This document shows, in pieces, positions 11,225-23,046 of a stretch of DNA of 64,000 bases. The DNA lies in contig JARDYH010000001.1 of assembly GCA_029215795.1 (NCBI GenBank), positions 116,090,533-116,154,532 of the forward strand. The letters run 5' to 3'. Origin of the DNA: Anniella stebbinsi. Its lineage: Eukaryota; Chordata; Lepidosauria; Squamata; Anniellidae. Both the position numbers and the translations under genes were made by a program. The notes beneath the pieces are model-generated. The model did not search any database and was not told the DNA's origin. It worked only from the letters and a program-made list of their open reading frames with translations. Numbering within the stretch: the stretch's first letter is position 1; each line of letters begins with the position of its first letter.

Positions 11225-11695
11225 AAATCAATTAAGAATGTAAGAGCTGTACTAGACCAGACTAAAGGCCCATATTCCAGGAGTCTGTTCCCACAGTGGC
11301 CAGCCAGATGCCTATGGGTTGCCCACAAGCAATACATGAGTAGAACTTTCAATGCCAGTACATGGTATTGAAAGGCATACTGTCTCTGATACTGAAGGTA
11401 ACATATAACCATCTTGACTAATAGCCATTGATAGCCTTATCCTCTGTGAATTGTCTAATCCCCTTTTAAAGCACTCCAAGTTGGTAACCGTCACTACCAA
11501 TGCAGTGTGCAGTGTGAAGAAATGCTGCCTTTTCTCTGTCCTGAATCTCCCGCCATTCAGCTTCATTGGATGACCCCAGGTTCTAATATTGTGAGAAGGA
11601 GAGAAAAAATCGCTATCCACTTTCTCCACACTATATATTATTCCATACCCCTCTATCATGTCCTTCCCTCCCACTTAGCTGTCTAAATAGCCCAA
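11225..11695 (-). mobile_element. 3' end of a CR1-like LINE
   Basis: Minus-strand translation at 11674-11312 gives SHNIRTWGHPMKLNGGRFRT, then a degraded segment with FKRGLDN, which is the arrangement at the C-terminus of CR1-type reverse transcriptase proteins. On the plus strand the same DNA reads 'cccacagtggccagccagat', a phrase shared with 39658-39884. Frames are broken, so this is a decayed 3' fragment. Confidence 0.65.
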
Positions 11696-13079
11696 AATGT
11701 TATAACCCATCCTCATAGGATATTTGTTCCACCTCTTCATCATTTGGGTTGCCCTTTCCTGCAACCCCATTTGTGCACCTCATTTGGGGTGGCAATTTCC
11801 AGAGGCAGGTGCCATTTTCCTGTCTCCATGCTGCCACTTGAGTATCATTAAAAAAAAAAAAGAATAGAAGGGTGTAATTTTGACAATTTGTTTTAGGTAC
11901 TGAAATATCTAAAACTGGCACTGTGTGTTGCAAACTATAGAGGGAAATAAAGGGAACAAAGGAATCAGGGCAGGCAGCCAATCTGATCTGGGTGGATGTT
12001 ATTTCTCAGTTCCAAGAATGCCAGTCTTACAATGAGCATTAAAACAGAAGTCATCCATCAAAACTCTCTAATAAGAAAAGATATTAGCTCTCTAGCACAA
12101 ATCCAGCCCACTCAATATCCAATTTCCAATTTCCGCTATCACTCATGCTTCAGACACTGAAGGAATAACCCAAAAAAATTTGCAAGAAGGAGGGGACTCC
12201 TTAACATCACTTGGGCACTGATGAGGCACCAACACAGTTTTTGCTTGTCTCCCTATTGTCTGTGATGTCACTTTTTAATTCTAAACCAAAAATACAAAAA
12301 AACAACAACAATTCAGGATAAAATATTGCCTTGATGTTGTTTAAATTTAAGTCACAGCATTTTAATAGTTTTGTAACACTTTCTTGAGTTATGTTTTCCC
12401 CCCCTTAGGGGTCTGCGGTTTCTATTTTCTCCTATCCCATGTGTAAAAAAAGAATGACTTAGCACTATATTTTCTCCAACTACTTAAATAGGTTTGATCT
12501 ACATGGTTGTCACAGCATAACTGAATACTGAGATTTCACTACAATGTTACCAATGTTATTTTATGCTGCCCTTCGTGGTTGCACAGCACGGTTTTATATG
12601 AGGAAACTATTGCAGGAAAACTGAGTCTGTTTCCCCCCCCCCCCCATGGACAAATGTTACTAGATTGGTATTGCTGCTGCTGCTTTTGCTATTGTTCTGC
12701 AATACTTGATAGAAAATTGCCTTCTATCGTCATAAGCTAAGTAGGAAGAAAATTTTCCATAGTTTTGAGATCTGGGAATCTGCTTGCATGGACATTCTTA
12801 AACAGCAGTGATGTGGTAAAGCCATTTTTGTCATGGTGGACATATTTTAAAGGTGTTGTTGAAACAGGAGCCATTTCAATTTTAATATAAGATACATCCC
12901 TTCAACTAAAACCAGCAATTTACCATTTCAGCAGGATCCAAATTACTATGGGAACTACCTTGGTCTGAAATGCAGTACTACAGCTGTCAGAATTCAGGAC
13001 TAGCAGAAGAGGGTTCATTCCAACCATGGGCCTTTCAGGAGTTGAGTTGTGGAACCAGTTAAGTAGAATTGCGTTTCTT
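11696..13079. other. Unassigned sequence, no gene seen
   Basis: AT-rich, with a C-run near 12632-12645. No recognisable coding or repeat signal beyond low complexity. Confidence 0.45.
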
Positions 13080-13545
13080 TTGCCAGGCTCTCAGAATAAT
13101 CTCTGAAAAGACATTTGTAAGTCGATTTGACATGGGAACAATTATCCATGCCTTGGTTACATCACATTTAGACTACTGCAATGTGCTCTACATATGGATA
13201 CCAGTGTCCAGAAGCTCCAATTGATGCAAAATTTAGCATCTAGGCTGATAACTAGTGCATGATATCGGAACCGTATTGCACCTGTCTTGAAAAAAAACAT
13301 CACTGATTGCTAGTTGTTTTCCAGACTCAATTCAAGGTGTTAGTTTTAACCTTTAAAGCCCTAATGGCTTAGGACCTGACTATTTAAGAGACCATATGTT
13401 TCATTACGAACCTGCCAGCACTCCAGGAGAGGCTCTCTTGACACCTTGACCCAGAGAGGCTCTGTGGGATACCTAAAAGAGCGAAAGATCTTGTTTTTCT
13501 ATTGTGTTAAGGTTTTATTGTTTAAATTCGTTGTACACCACCGTG
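13080..13545 (+). mobile_element. Ancient L2 reverse-transcriptase fragment
   Basis: With stops and frame changes it still reads like the L2 C-terminal region: a segment like HALVTSHLDYCNVLY near 13150-13195, then 'GLGPDYLRDH' near 13370-13395. The same region is intact in the younger L2 copy at 37389-38003. It lies just downstream, in genomic order, of the MEST-like exon, which is on the opposite strand. Confidence 0.7.
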
Positions 13546-13555
13546 ATGGCTTTAT

Positions 13556-13700
13556 CATTTATTTATTTTAGCACTTATATCCCACCCTTTAGCCAAAAAA
13601 AGGCTCTCAAGGCGGCTTACAAAAGTATTTCTTAGGACAGTCCCTGCCCACAGGCTTACAATCTAAAAAACCTGACACAAAAGGAAAGGGGATGGGGGGG
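13556..13700 (-). repeat. LINE 3'-end fragment, partner of 39325-39470
   Basis: The text with 'tatcccaccctttag', 'ctctcaaggcggcttacaa' and 'gacagtccctgccca' is the antisense form of a LINE 3' untranslated region. A diverged second copy at 39325-39470 has the same 'gacagtccctgcccagaggc' block. Confidence 0.55.
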
Positions 13701-13951
13701 GGGAGCAAATTCAGGCCCTTGATTCTTAGTTGCAAAGTTCAGAAGCTGCTTCCTTTCTGTCTCCCTCTAATAGCCTCATACAGATCCAGGCACGATGGAG
13801 AGGTGCCTGGCTGCCGCTTCCTTTCCCTCGGATGGCCTCAGCGGCGAGAGTTGGTAGCAGGAGGGAGGGGTCTCTCAGCTGGAGCTGGAGCTGTATGCAT
13901 ATATACTTTTAAGAAAACAGCGTAAAAGCTCTTGGCAATAAACCTCCTTAC

Positions 13952-14193
13952 CTCCATTTGACAGACACAGACTATTGATGAGAACGCATCCCGTTTTGTT
14001 GTGCTCATACCTGTGCAGCAGCTCCTGTGCAACTGTATCCCCGTAGTCATGGGACAGAAGGTTGATTCGTTGGTTCAGGAGGCTCAAATGGCTCAGCAGC
14101 CCTTCCACAATGCTGGCTTGCTCAAAGATGGAATACCGATGAGGCCTAAATTTGTCGCTGAAGCCAAATCCTACAAAATCTAAAGCAATCACT
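13952..14193 (-). CDS. MEST: Isolated MEST-like exon (alpha/beta-hydrolase)
   Basis: One coding exon on the minus strand, about 80 codons. It starts after an AG acceptor at 14195-14194 with the last base of a codon and then encodes [14 protein letters not shown]. The middle carries [17 protein letters not shown], and the exon ends in SLCLSNG and one G before a GTAAGG donor (13951-13946). LSHDYGD is the nucleophile elbow of MEST, an epoxide-hydrolase-like member of the alpha/beta-hydrolase fold, with Asp in the nucleophile position. The protein is membrane-associated, with an unsettled substrate. Phases fit the known protein: an Arg codon split at the start and a Gly codon split at the end. 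Oddities are Val for the usual Leu after ALDF, Phe for the usual Pro after SDK, and a weak pyrimidine tract. I found no other MEST exon in this window, so it may be an exon of a gene with very long introns or a stranded duplicate. Confidence 0.8.
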
Positions 14194-14311
14194 CTATTTT
14201 TAGCAAATAGAGCTGTATATAAATGTTAAGAATAAATTATAATATTATTGATTTAGTTGCAGATTAGAATACATGCTACTGAAACAGAAATAGACTTCAA
14301 TCTTGATTTGA

Positions 14312-14395
14312 GATTAAGGCTTCATTCCTATATGCACTTAAGTGGAAGTAAGATCCACTGAACAGAGTAGACATGTATTGGAGTGTGCTGCAAAA
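14312..14395. repeat. Short interspersed repeat, 'gggacttact' family
   Basis: Contains 'gcacttaagtggaagtaaga' followed by 'ccactgaacagagtagacat', the same arrangement seen at 48763-48850. It lies just upstream, in transcription order, of the MEST-like exon and would be intronic if that gene is real. Confidence 0.45.
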
Positions 14396-15239
14396 AGCAA
14401 CAACAGGTACAAACATATCACAACCTGTTTAATTGTTCATTAATAGTGTTTTGCTAGGACTTTTAGGGCATAGCAATAGTCAATAGTGTTTCTTGAGGGG
14501 AAAATGGTATTGTTTTCAATTATCTGTGAAGATTTTAGGAGTTGCAACAAGCTATTATCCGTATCTGTCCACCTGGATAATATACTGAATTACTTAATGC
14601 AGATCTTCTAATTAAAACCATTGCTTTTCTTACATAGTGATGTGTCTGTTTCTAACCTTGAATAATGTGAACAGAATGCAGATATAGCTTGCATAGAAAT
14701 GAAACAGTTGACTTGTAATGTTTCCAGTTTATTGGCAAAAATCAGTTGTAGGTGATTTCAGTGCATGACTGTTTGGTATTTATTTGTGGTACCCTCCTAC
14801 CAACCCATCCAAACCATATGTAAGTATCTATTTCCAAGCAGAAGCCATAAGAATATTACCCAGTATAGTGGATCATTGTTATCTTTAATCTTTAATCAAA
14901 ACAATTTATCTACTGATCAGTATATTCAAAGCATGGTCTTCCTTAGGATCAGTTTCATGTCATGTCTAATTTAGATTAACACAGATGACATTAGAAATGT
15001 TAAGGTTGCCTTCCATTGCCCAGGGGATGTGACACCAACTGACTTCGAATTCCACATCAGTCTCAGAACATCTGTACCTGTTAAAATAATAACATGTGGC
15101 ACAGCCCTTACTTCAGGTCTAAAGGCAAGATAAAGAGATGATACAATATTATAAATTGCAGTGACCCTGATGCATGACATCTGTCTTTCAGTTCATTATT
15201 ACATTGCTTTAGAAAGTCATAGAAGAAGTTTCGTACATG
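14396..15239. other. Unassigned sequence upstream of the MEST-like exon
   Basis: This is where the preceding MEST exon would be sought on the minus strand. A minus-strand frame at 15180-14971 is open, but its translation does not match the expected segment ahead of VIALDF, so no exon is called. Confidence 0.45.
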
Positions 15240-16015
15240 GGGCTATCTTTGAAGATTTCTCAGAAAGTCCAGTTGGTCCAAAATACTGCTGCTAGGCATT
15301 GACAGAACATCTACCATGGCTTCAACAGCTGCACTGGCTGCTAGACCATTTCCAAGTACAATCCAATGTGCTGGTATTAGCATTTACAGTCCTATATCCC
15401 TTGGGATTCTGGTACCTGAATTATTGCTTTCTTCTGTATGAATCTGTCTGCATGCTCTGAAGGCTTCCTCTGAATTTCCTCACTTTCATAGGTCTGGCCG
15501 AAGGTGATCAGAGAAAGGCCCTTTTAAAGTTGTTTGTGGGAACAAATGGCAACAAACCGACTGGCTAGTTATTGAATATATGAGACATTTCTTCTAGAGT
15601 TCACTGAAGGCCATTTTAAAGAAAATCTGGGCCAAAATGCATTGGGCGTTCTTAAGAATCATTTTTCTCAAAATGCTAGCAATTTTTCTAGCATCCTGAG
15701 TTGTTTTCCCTCTTTGTGATCTTTAATAGTTGGGGCATCCTTTTTTCCTTTCCTTTCCTTTTTAAATGCTGTCTCCAGGCAGGCTCACTTGTTCTCTGCT
15801 CTGATGTCTTCTCAGTTTCAGGGAAATACTTATCCATTTACCCAGATCATTTAAAACATTTGAAGTTGGTTTTTAAGCTCTGCTGGTACTTTGTTTTATA
15901 GCTCTGCAATTTTAATCTGTTTATATTTATTTTAAATTTGTGGTTTGTTCTTATCTTTTTGTAAACTGCCTTGAAAATGGAAACTTTGAAAGGTAGGATA
16001 TAAATAATGGATTGG
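15240..16015 (+). mobile_element. Ancient L2-type LINE 3' region
   Basis: Near 15270-15300 the text reads like KVQLVQNTAAR, a hallmark phrase of the L2 C-terminal region. The 3' untranslated part ends with 'gtaaactgccttgaaaatgg' and 'ggtaggatataaataatgg', typical of L2-type ends in reptiles. Frames are destroyed. Confidence 0.65.
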
Positions 16016-17289
16016 GTCCTCCTTGTCTATGCTGCCTTCTGAGCTTGACACTCCCCTTTCCTCTTGTGGCTCAGCTGCCAGGAGGAGTCTGGAAGCTTCT
16101 GGCTCTATTTTAGATTAACTGCAGTTGAATGTGTCATATGAACCCTAAACTTTTGCCATTTTTGTATCCCATGCTACCATCCTTTGTGCTAGTTTGAGTA
16201 AAAAATATGCACATTAACTTAAATTATCCTCAAACACCACAAGACTGGAAAAATTATATCAGAAATAATTATTTTGTGAATTTCTGAATGAGAGTAGGGC
16301 TCACATGTATGTATGAAAGAATGAATATATACATTAGTTGGAGTAGCAATGAGTGTGTATGTGTATTTGTACAAGACAGAAAGCATCATCAGACTGTGGG
16401 AAATCGCGTTTCCTTACCATTGCTTCTCCGTCCCTGTTCCTGTCCCACCATACTTCCTCTTTTTACCCAGAGAAGACAGAGGAAGTAAACAAAGACCATG
16501 TGGCCCATTCAGGGGGCATTTTTTATCATGCCACTTTTCCTGCACACAGCAAGAAATGGCGGCACATTCCATTAAAAAAAAGTTGGGTTAAAAGGGGTCC
16601 ATTTTGTGATCGAAAAAGGCAAGAAGGAGCAGGAGACATGTGGTGGGTGGATTACATTGTCTAAAGGATGCGCAAACCATAAGTGAGCATAACCGAACGT
16701 GCGATAAAGCTCATCTAATGACACAGAACTCATGAATGGACATGTGTATAAGAAAGAGAATATATTTGATAAGTGGTACTCATGGATGAACAGAAAACTA
16801 TTCAGTGTTGCATAAATATCACGGTAGCTGGATGTGTAAATTTAGATGATTACACTGATCTCAACAAAGTGAAATGCAGGAAGAGGATGTAGCAGCACAA
16901 AAATTAAACCTTTCAGGTCCAGGATCCAGCAAACTCACACCAGATTTTAGTATAGCTCCCAGAATTTTTAGAACAGGTTCTGGAATGACAAGAACCACAA
17001 TATTCAAGCATTCATTTTTTGAATGTTTTTATCACAAGTCTATATCATACAATGGGGAGATGCAGAGAGAAGGGCAAAGGCTATGGGAGAAGTAAGACAG
17101 TATAGAAGAATGAGCTATGAAGAAGCAACTGTAAGCAAATAGAAAGATTGGTGAAAATGTGAAGCATATACATAGAAACAAATAGTAGAAGGAGAAATAA
17201 ATAATAAATAAAATAAGCATTTATCGGGGCAGCATCAGAGTGGTGAAAATAAGGAAGCTGGTGTTTAGAGAAGGCCAGGAACAGGAAAA
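16016..17289. other. Mostly unassigned; repeat fragment at 16040-16150
   Basis: The 16040-16150 segment shares 'gaagcttctg', 'attttaaattaac-like' and 'gaaccctaaac-like' blocks with 31800-31930 and is a fragment of the 'catggttt' family. The rest carries short open frames with no recognisable domains. Confidence 0.4.
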
Positions 17290-17328
17290 GGAGCTGTTGA
17301 GAAATAATCATAATCATAATCATAATCC
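17290..17328. repeat. (AATCAT)n short tandem repeat, R4 5' flank
   Basis: Four TCATAA-type units end immediately before R4 sequence starts. This is compatible with insertion into a TAA-type microsatellite. Confidence 0.8.
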
Positions 17329-18478
17329 AACTCCCTTAACAACACCACATATGGCATCAACATAAAACGAAAACAAGCAAAGCACAGAATCAATCACCTC
17401 CTGTACATGGATGACATCAAAATATATGCTTCAACTTCAACACAGATAAAAGGCCTCCTGCGAATCACTGAAGAACTGACAACAGACATGAAAATGGAAT
17501 TTGGGAAAGGAAAATGCAAGATGCTACACATAGAAAGAGGAAAATGGAAAGAAGAAGCAACATCAGAAACACTAAATAACGAAATATTAGATAACATGGA
17601 AGAAAATGAAACATACAAATACTTAGGATTCCAACAAAACACAAAAATCAATCACTCCACAGTAAAAACTCAACTAAGAATGCAATATAAAACTCGCCTA
17701 TCACAAATCCTAAAATCTAAACTCAACTCAAAAAACATTTTCAAAGCCATCAACACCTATGCAATACCCATCCTCCCATACACATTCAGAATCATACACC
17801 AGTCACACACTGAACTTGAAGAAATAAACAGACTCAATCGCACCAAACTCACAAAACACTGCATGCTCCATCCCAACTCATGCATTGAAAGAATAACAAT
17901 CAGCAGGAAAGGAGGAAGAGGTCTGCTGGACATTAACAGAATTCATGCTAAACAGATAAAATCACTCAGAGAATTCTTCCACACCAAAAACACTCCCATT
18001 CATAAAGCCATAGTAAAACCAGATAAAAACTACACCCCACTCAACCTAGCACTACAAAACAAAGATCAAACACGACCACTCACACTTGCAGAGAAAAAAG
18101 AAAAATGGGTACAAAAAGCACTCCATGGGAAGCACTACAACATAATACAAAACCCACAAATAAACAAAGAACGATTGTACAAATGGCTCAGGAAGGGTGA
18201 GCTATTTCCAGAAACCGAAAGATTCCTAATAGCTATACAGGATCAAGTTATAGCAACCAAGAACTACCAAAACTACATAATAAAAGATAACATTGTAACA
18301 ACAGACCTATGCAGGAAATGCAATCAGTTCCAAGAAACAATAGACCATATAACAGAAGGATGTATAATTCTGGCAGGAATGGACTATATGGACAGACACA
18401 ATACAGCTGCAAAAATAGTTCACCAACAACTGGCCATCAAATTCAACCTTATCAAACAACCTACACCGTACTATACAC
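17329..18478 (+). pseudogene. R4 polyprotein fragment: reverse-transcriptase C-terminus and zinc knuckle
   Basis: An open frame of about 380 codons continues into the inserted hAT-like element and stops there (18549). At the start is the RT catalytic motif LLYMDDIKIYA (Asp pair at about 17410-17415). A lysine-rich thumb and linker region follows, then CRKCNQFQETIDHITEGC (about 18310-18365), a CX2CX8HX4C zinc knuckle placed as in R2/R4 proteins just before the endonuclease. The N-terminus and the first RT motifs are absent through 5' truncation. The frame has few mutations, so this insertion is younger than the L2 debris nearby, but it cannot encode a working enzyme. Confidence 0.85.
18471..18478. 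repeat. Target-site duplication, left copy
   Basis: The octamer ctatacac precedes the hAT-like element. The right copy at 19342-19349 is ctatacat, one mismatch. The uninterrupted R4 copy near 8953-8960 has the same octamer once. Confidence 0.85.
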
Positions 18479-19341
18479 TAGGGATGCGTATCGTATCATT
18501 AAAATGTACGATAACAATACAATATGCTCTTTATCGTGCATGCGTTTAACGAAAACCATACAATAGAAAAAACTCCGATAAATATCCGATCCAATAATTT
18601 TCAGCCCTATTATATCAGATTATCCGACTGCCATATAAATAAACCTATAACTTCTGTATTTTAAAAGTTAGAGGCTTGAAACATGGTCACAGTGCTTATG
18701 GGGTATGCCTAAGCATGTGTATGAAATTTGAGATTGATCCCTCCAACCCTCAATTTTATATGAATTTATTAAAGAACGTTTCAGTTCTGACAGGTCAGAA
18801 TGACTGCTCGCCATGTGTGTTCATTCAGACCTGTCAAAAAGTTGCAGGATCTTAAAAAAATGCATATAAAATCGAGGGTTGGAGGGATCGATCTCAAATT
18901 TCATACACATGTCTAGGACATGTTGCTACACATATGTGCCAAATTTCAGATCAATCCCCCCACCCCTATATTTTCTATGCATTTTTGAAAGAATGTGCAA
19001 CTTTTGACCTGTCAGAACTTAAACATTCTTTAATATATTCATATAAAATCTAGGGTTGGAGGGATTGATCTCATATTTCATACACATACTTAGGCATACC
19101 CCATAAGCATTGTGACCAAGTTTCAAGCCTGTAACTTTGAAAATACAGAAGTTATAGGCATTTTTTCTAAAAATAAAATCCAGCTCTATAGGGCACAATG
19201 GGGCTGCAAATTAAATATTGTATTACCGATAATTATCGTGAAGACGATACAATTAACCTACAATATTATCGATGATAATTTTTTTTGGTCTGAAATTATG
19301 ATAACGATAAAATATGATATTTTTGGGCGGGCACATCCCTA
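18479..19341. mobile_element. hAT-like non-autonomous foldback element, 863 bp (H1)
   Basis: Ends are TAGGGATGCG on the left and the complement of TAGGGATGTGC on the right. An 8-bp duplication flanks it, as for hAT transposons. The two arms are inverted copies: the 'cctataacttctgtatttta' block near 18641 is answered by its complement near 19136-19155. Subterminal zones are rich in ATCGTA/CGATAA-type words. No transposase frame is present, so mobilisation in trans is inferred. It shares arm modules with the elements at 42200 and 56310. Confidence 0.85.
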
Positions 19342-19740
19342 CTATACATATCCATCCGAAACAATCTTGGAAAATGCAGTTCATAAAATATACTGGGACA
19401 GAACAATTCATCCGGACAAGACAATACCTTGTAACCAACCAGACATAATGGTCATAGAGAAAAAAGATACACACATACCTCATCGACATAGCAATACCAA
19501 ATGACAAAAATGTTGATGAAAAGGAAGAAGAAAAGAGAGACAAATATACACCACTGGCCATGGAAGTCAAAGAACTATGGCAACAGGAAATGGTCACAAT
19601 TATTCCATTAGTCACATCAGTCAGCGGCATCACATCCAAAAAATATACAGAAAACCTCCAGAAATTGGGCCTATCAGAATAAATCCACGCCAACATCCAG
19701 AAAGCAGTCATAATTAAAACATGTTCAATCGTCAGGAAAT
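19342..19740 (+). pseudogene. R4 polyprotein fragment: restriction-like endonuclease end
   Basis: Continuing the R4 frame after the insertion gives YYTYPSETILENAVHKIYWD, then NQPDIMVIEKKDTH. After a shift of frame at about 19467 it reads TYLIDIAIPND and a C-terminal helix-rich segment with ELWQQEMVTIIPLV. The PD and the Asp in LIDIAIP are the expected PD-(D/E)xK-like catalytic positions of R2/R4 endonucleases. The same frame change is present in the 8778-9430 copy. Confidence 0.8.
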
Positions 19741-19820
19741 TCCTGAATCAATAAAAGACAGCATGACTTGGCAAGCCCGTCATGTCCATCTAGAAAAACC
19801 GCCATGAGCGAGAAAGAGAT

Positions 19821-19824
19821 AATA

Positions 19825-19859
<35 letters not shown>
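19821..19859. repeat. (AAT)n microsatellite, R4 3' flank
   Basis: About a dozen AAT units with one early interruption directly follow the R4 3' end, matching the microsatellite at the 5' flank. Confidence 0.9.
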
Positions 19860-20775
19860 GCCCTGCTTCACTGTTCTGTAGTCATGGAGAGTAATTAGAC
19901 AATTCCTGTTGGACAAAATAATAAGCTTATAGTATTATTATTTTTATATTATATTACATTCCCAAAAGTTAATCAATTATGTGACTAGTTTGACATTGTA
20001 CACTATAGTTTTCTAACAAAAGAACTACAAGATTATTTATAACTAATTTCATGATGGTTGAAATAGAGCAAAATATGCACACTATAATATGAAGAAATGG
20101 TGTCAATCGTGGTTGTTTTTCACTTGTGAGGCATCACACAATGTTAATACGATGCAACTTAAAGCATATGCAGTTGTTAGTAAGATATGTCCTTTTTTTT
20201 TTTTTTTGCTTTGTCTGCTTGATGGATTTTAGAAAAATGTAAAATTCGACCTTCATTGCTTCTCAAAATCTAAGGACTTCAATATGAGCAAGTACAAGTG
20301 GTCATCAGAGAGGTCCTTGATGCAAGCTTTTCAATGCTTGTTAGATAAGTCAGGAGCATGTTGCAAATTAAAATATATGGGCTCTAGGGTATTACTCCAA
20401 AGAATCTGTAAATTTTATTGTGAAGTCACAACATCTGTTCAAACAAATTTCCCAGAGGACGTGAAGAATAAAGTATTGGTAAAGTATAGAGGAAAAGGAA
20501 ACTTAATTCCACAGAGAAACTGGTATTTGTTGGAATGCTAATATGCTGATCTCAAATCTATTATTAGCTGAAAATAATCTTTGGGTGATAATCTTTGCTA
20601 GTAAAGTATATTTTCCTTTGCAGGAAAATATATTGCATGTAACCTTTTTTATTCTGAAAGACTGGTATGTGGAAGGATAGAGTTATATAAATTGAACATT
20701 GTCTATAGTTAAGGATGCAAGCTGCTTCTGAGAAGGTAGTAGAATGTATACAGTCAGCATACATTAACACAACTT
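19860..20775. other. Unassigned sequence, no gene seen
   Basis: Contains a T-run near 20190-20208. A plus-strand frame of 85 codons at 20284-20541 has no recognisable domain and no splice context. Confidence 0.45.
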
Positions 20776-20880
20776 TATTTCATTTGTATTTATTTTATGT
20801 ATTTATCTACCATTCTTCAACCCAATTGGTTCCCAGGATGATTCACAATACAATATTTATTTTAAAATGTTAGCTTCACA
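20776..20880 (-). repeat. LINE 3'-end fragment (antisense)
   Basis: The text 'tatttatctaccattcttca' followed by 'ggttcccaggatgattcaca' reads as the antisense form of an L2-type 3' untranslated end. It is short and diverged. Confidence 0.4.
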
Positions 20881-21129
20881 ATACCCCTGTCATTGGGCTT
20901 GGAGATAGGCCATATATCAGATTGTGATTGGCACCCCAGGAGAAAACTATTGTTCTGTGATTCAGAGAGGGATAGGTTTAAAATAACCACTCTTTTCCTG
21001 GATCTTATCTGATAGGACCTTCAAGATGTGATGCCTAATGCAGGCTCCTGCTGCCCCTCCAATCCAGGAAGAGTAGATTATTTTATTCTTCGTTTCCTCT
21101 CTAGATCAGAGAGTCTATTCACCAAATTC

Positions 21130-21265
21130 AGTTGGGGGACTACATAAGCTTTTCAGTAAGATGGGGCTTATCACAGTGATAGCTGCTCCTGTAACATCAA
21201 GGTTAGATTACTGTCATGCACTCTTTGAAGCTCACATTACACCATTCCTGAAATATTACATTGAC
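21130..21265 (+). mobile_element. Ancient L2 reverse-transcriptase fragment
   Basis: A short stretch translates as TVIAAPVTSRLDYCHALFEAHI, which corresponds to the VVHALVTSRLDFCNALYIGL segment of the younger L2 copy at 37500-37580. Both ends are lost. Confidence 0.6.
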
Positions 21266-23046
21266 TGTGTCTGTGCTTCAGGGGCTCAATCCAGAGTTTG
21301 GTTTTGAAAATGAGTAGGGACCAGGATATGCATTAGAGCAGGGGTGTAGAACCAGAATTGAGTGGGGAGTCAAATTGCCATGTCTGTTGACATCATCCAC
21401 CTTCCTCTCACCCATTTTGCCTTTCTCTGTGCTGAGAAAGGGATTCATATAGCATTGGGAAAAGTAGCTGCTCCTTCCAGTGCCAGCTGAGTCCCTGGCT
21501 TTGTGTGATGTCCACATGGGGGCACTGCACATTGCACAAAGCAACTCAGCAGGTGCTGAGAAGAGTGATTCCTCTTCCAAGCACTCCCAGTGTTTTCGGA
21601 GTCCCTGTCTGCCCTCATCCCTGCTGTTATCTTGGGTCTGAGATTGAAGATACCACCAGAGATTCTCCTGCACAGGGGAATCCTTGTTGTTATCCCTAAA
21701 CTCAGATTGGAGATAACAGTGGGGATTCCTCCAAGGGGCACAATTCTCTTTTTTCTTTATCTTTAAGAAGAATTTAAAGAAAACGTGTTATGATTTTTTG
21801 GAAGCAGGAAAAGCAAGAACTGTAAAGTTGTTTTCATTTTACCCTGTCATTGGTTTTTCTTTAATCTTAAAAAGGATTTAAGAAATGACACAACACATTT
21901 ACTATATCTCATAGAAAGGAAAACATTGACTTCTTACACCTTTTGATGCCATAATTTCAGTAGATATTTTCCTTCATCTACAATGCAACTTCCAGAAAGT
22001 TAGGTTCCATAACTTGAATTGCATCATTTATTGATGTCAAAAGAGTTGTGTTCTTCACTCAAAACAGAGCAGAATTCAACTCTTTTATGAACAAAACATA
22101 TAAACATATTTGACAGTATATGCAAATGGCTGACAGACAGTGTGGGGAATTTAATTCTCTGAGAATGGAATATTCAATCAATCCCAGTATTTAATGGCAT
22201 TCCAAATGTATCATCAGCGTGTTTTGATCACTGGCTTCTATTTCTGAGCTTTGCTACAATTATATTTTGTTTAACTCTGATATGTAGTTTGACAGAGAAA
22301 ATGACTTATTTTCAGTTAAGCTCACCGTTTCAACAACCCATTTTCTTGTTGGGTTCCCGTTGTTGTTGGCAGAATTAGCCATATTTTTTTCATTTTGTTT
22401 TTTAACCTTTGGTAGGAAAGATGTTATTTCAGTTAGAAAAGAACAGAATTCCTCAAGTTATGTTTTTGGCTTTTAAAATGTACATGCTTTCACTTGATGT
22501 AGTAGGGAAGGTGTAAAACAAGATGGCAGAAATATGGCTGGCACATAAATAACAGCATAAATGGACAGTGTGTTTGTTCTACATAGAACAAGGGCTTTTG
22601 TGTGTCAACAGCTTCTTTGCCAACCACATGCTATAAAGCAGGGGCTCTTTTAAAAAAAAATAATCAGTGAATCTCTTATTTGGGTCAACACATCAATGCA
22701 GCACAGGTGAGATAATGTTTCTTTGTTGATTTTCCTGGATGTCTTGCTGGAGCAATTGACAGGTTTCATGCAATTTGTTTCTGCTTTCAGTAAGAAAATT
22801 CTCACTTAACATTTGGGACTTGGCTAGACACGCCTACATACAAAATACACATGCCTTGCATCAGTTCTCAGCAGCACAGGTATATTTAAATTGCAACTTC
22901 TCTCTTGAAAACCCATTGAACAGGGTCCCCAATTGCTGTTTCTTTGTTATCTTGGTGAGAGAAATGGCAATTTAAACACAGAGAAACCATTAAGAACTGT
23001 GTTTTACTATAACCCGATTCAGGCATTACAGCCCTCATGCAATTAG
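21266..23046. other. Unassigned sequence, no gene seen
   Basis: A moderately GC-rich patch at 21290-21740 gives overlapping frames on both strands, up to 131 codons, without a recognisable domain; it is probably an unidentified repeat. The remainder is AT-rich. Confidence 0.4.

Larger units (their letters stand above)
17329..19820 (+). mobile_element. 5'-truncated R4/Dong-clade LINE, split by a hAT-like insert
   Basis: The R4 sequence begins inside the reverse-transcriptase domain (SNSLNNTTYGI) and runs to the 3' end, which is followed by AAT repeats. Positions 18479-19341 belong to a later hAT-like insertion; the R4 halves rejoin if that and one 8-bp duplication are removed. The smaller R4 copy at 8778-9430 shows the uninterrupted order. 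R4-clade elements use a C-terminal restriction-like endonuclease and target-primed reverse transcription. Confidence 0.88.

Noticed and set aside
13952..14193. The MEST-like segment as a processed retrocopy
   Set aside because: A correct acceptor and donor directly border the homology in phases that fit the protein, and homology stops at both sites. A retrocopy would continue into the next exons.
14971..15180. A minus-strand frame as the exon preceding the MEST-like exon
   Set aside because: Only a four-residue stretch (SVGV) resembles the expected segment, and the rest does not fit. The required split Arg codon at a donor site is not evident.
19253..19711. A 152-codon minus-strand frame across the R4 3' end
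   Set aside because: It is the shadow of the R4 coding strand. The plus strand carries the recognisable endonuclease motifs.
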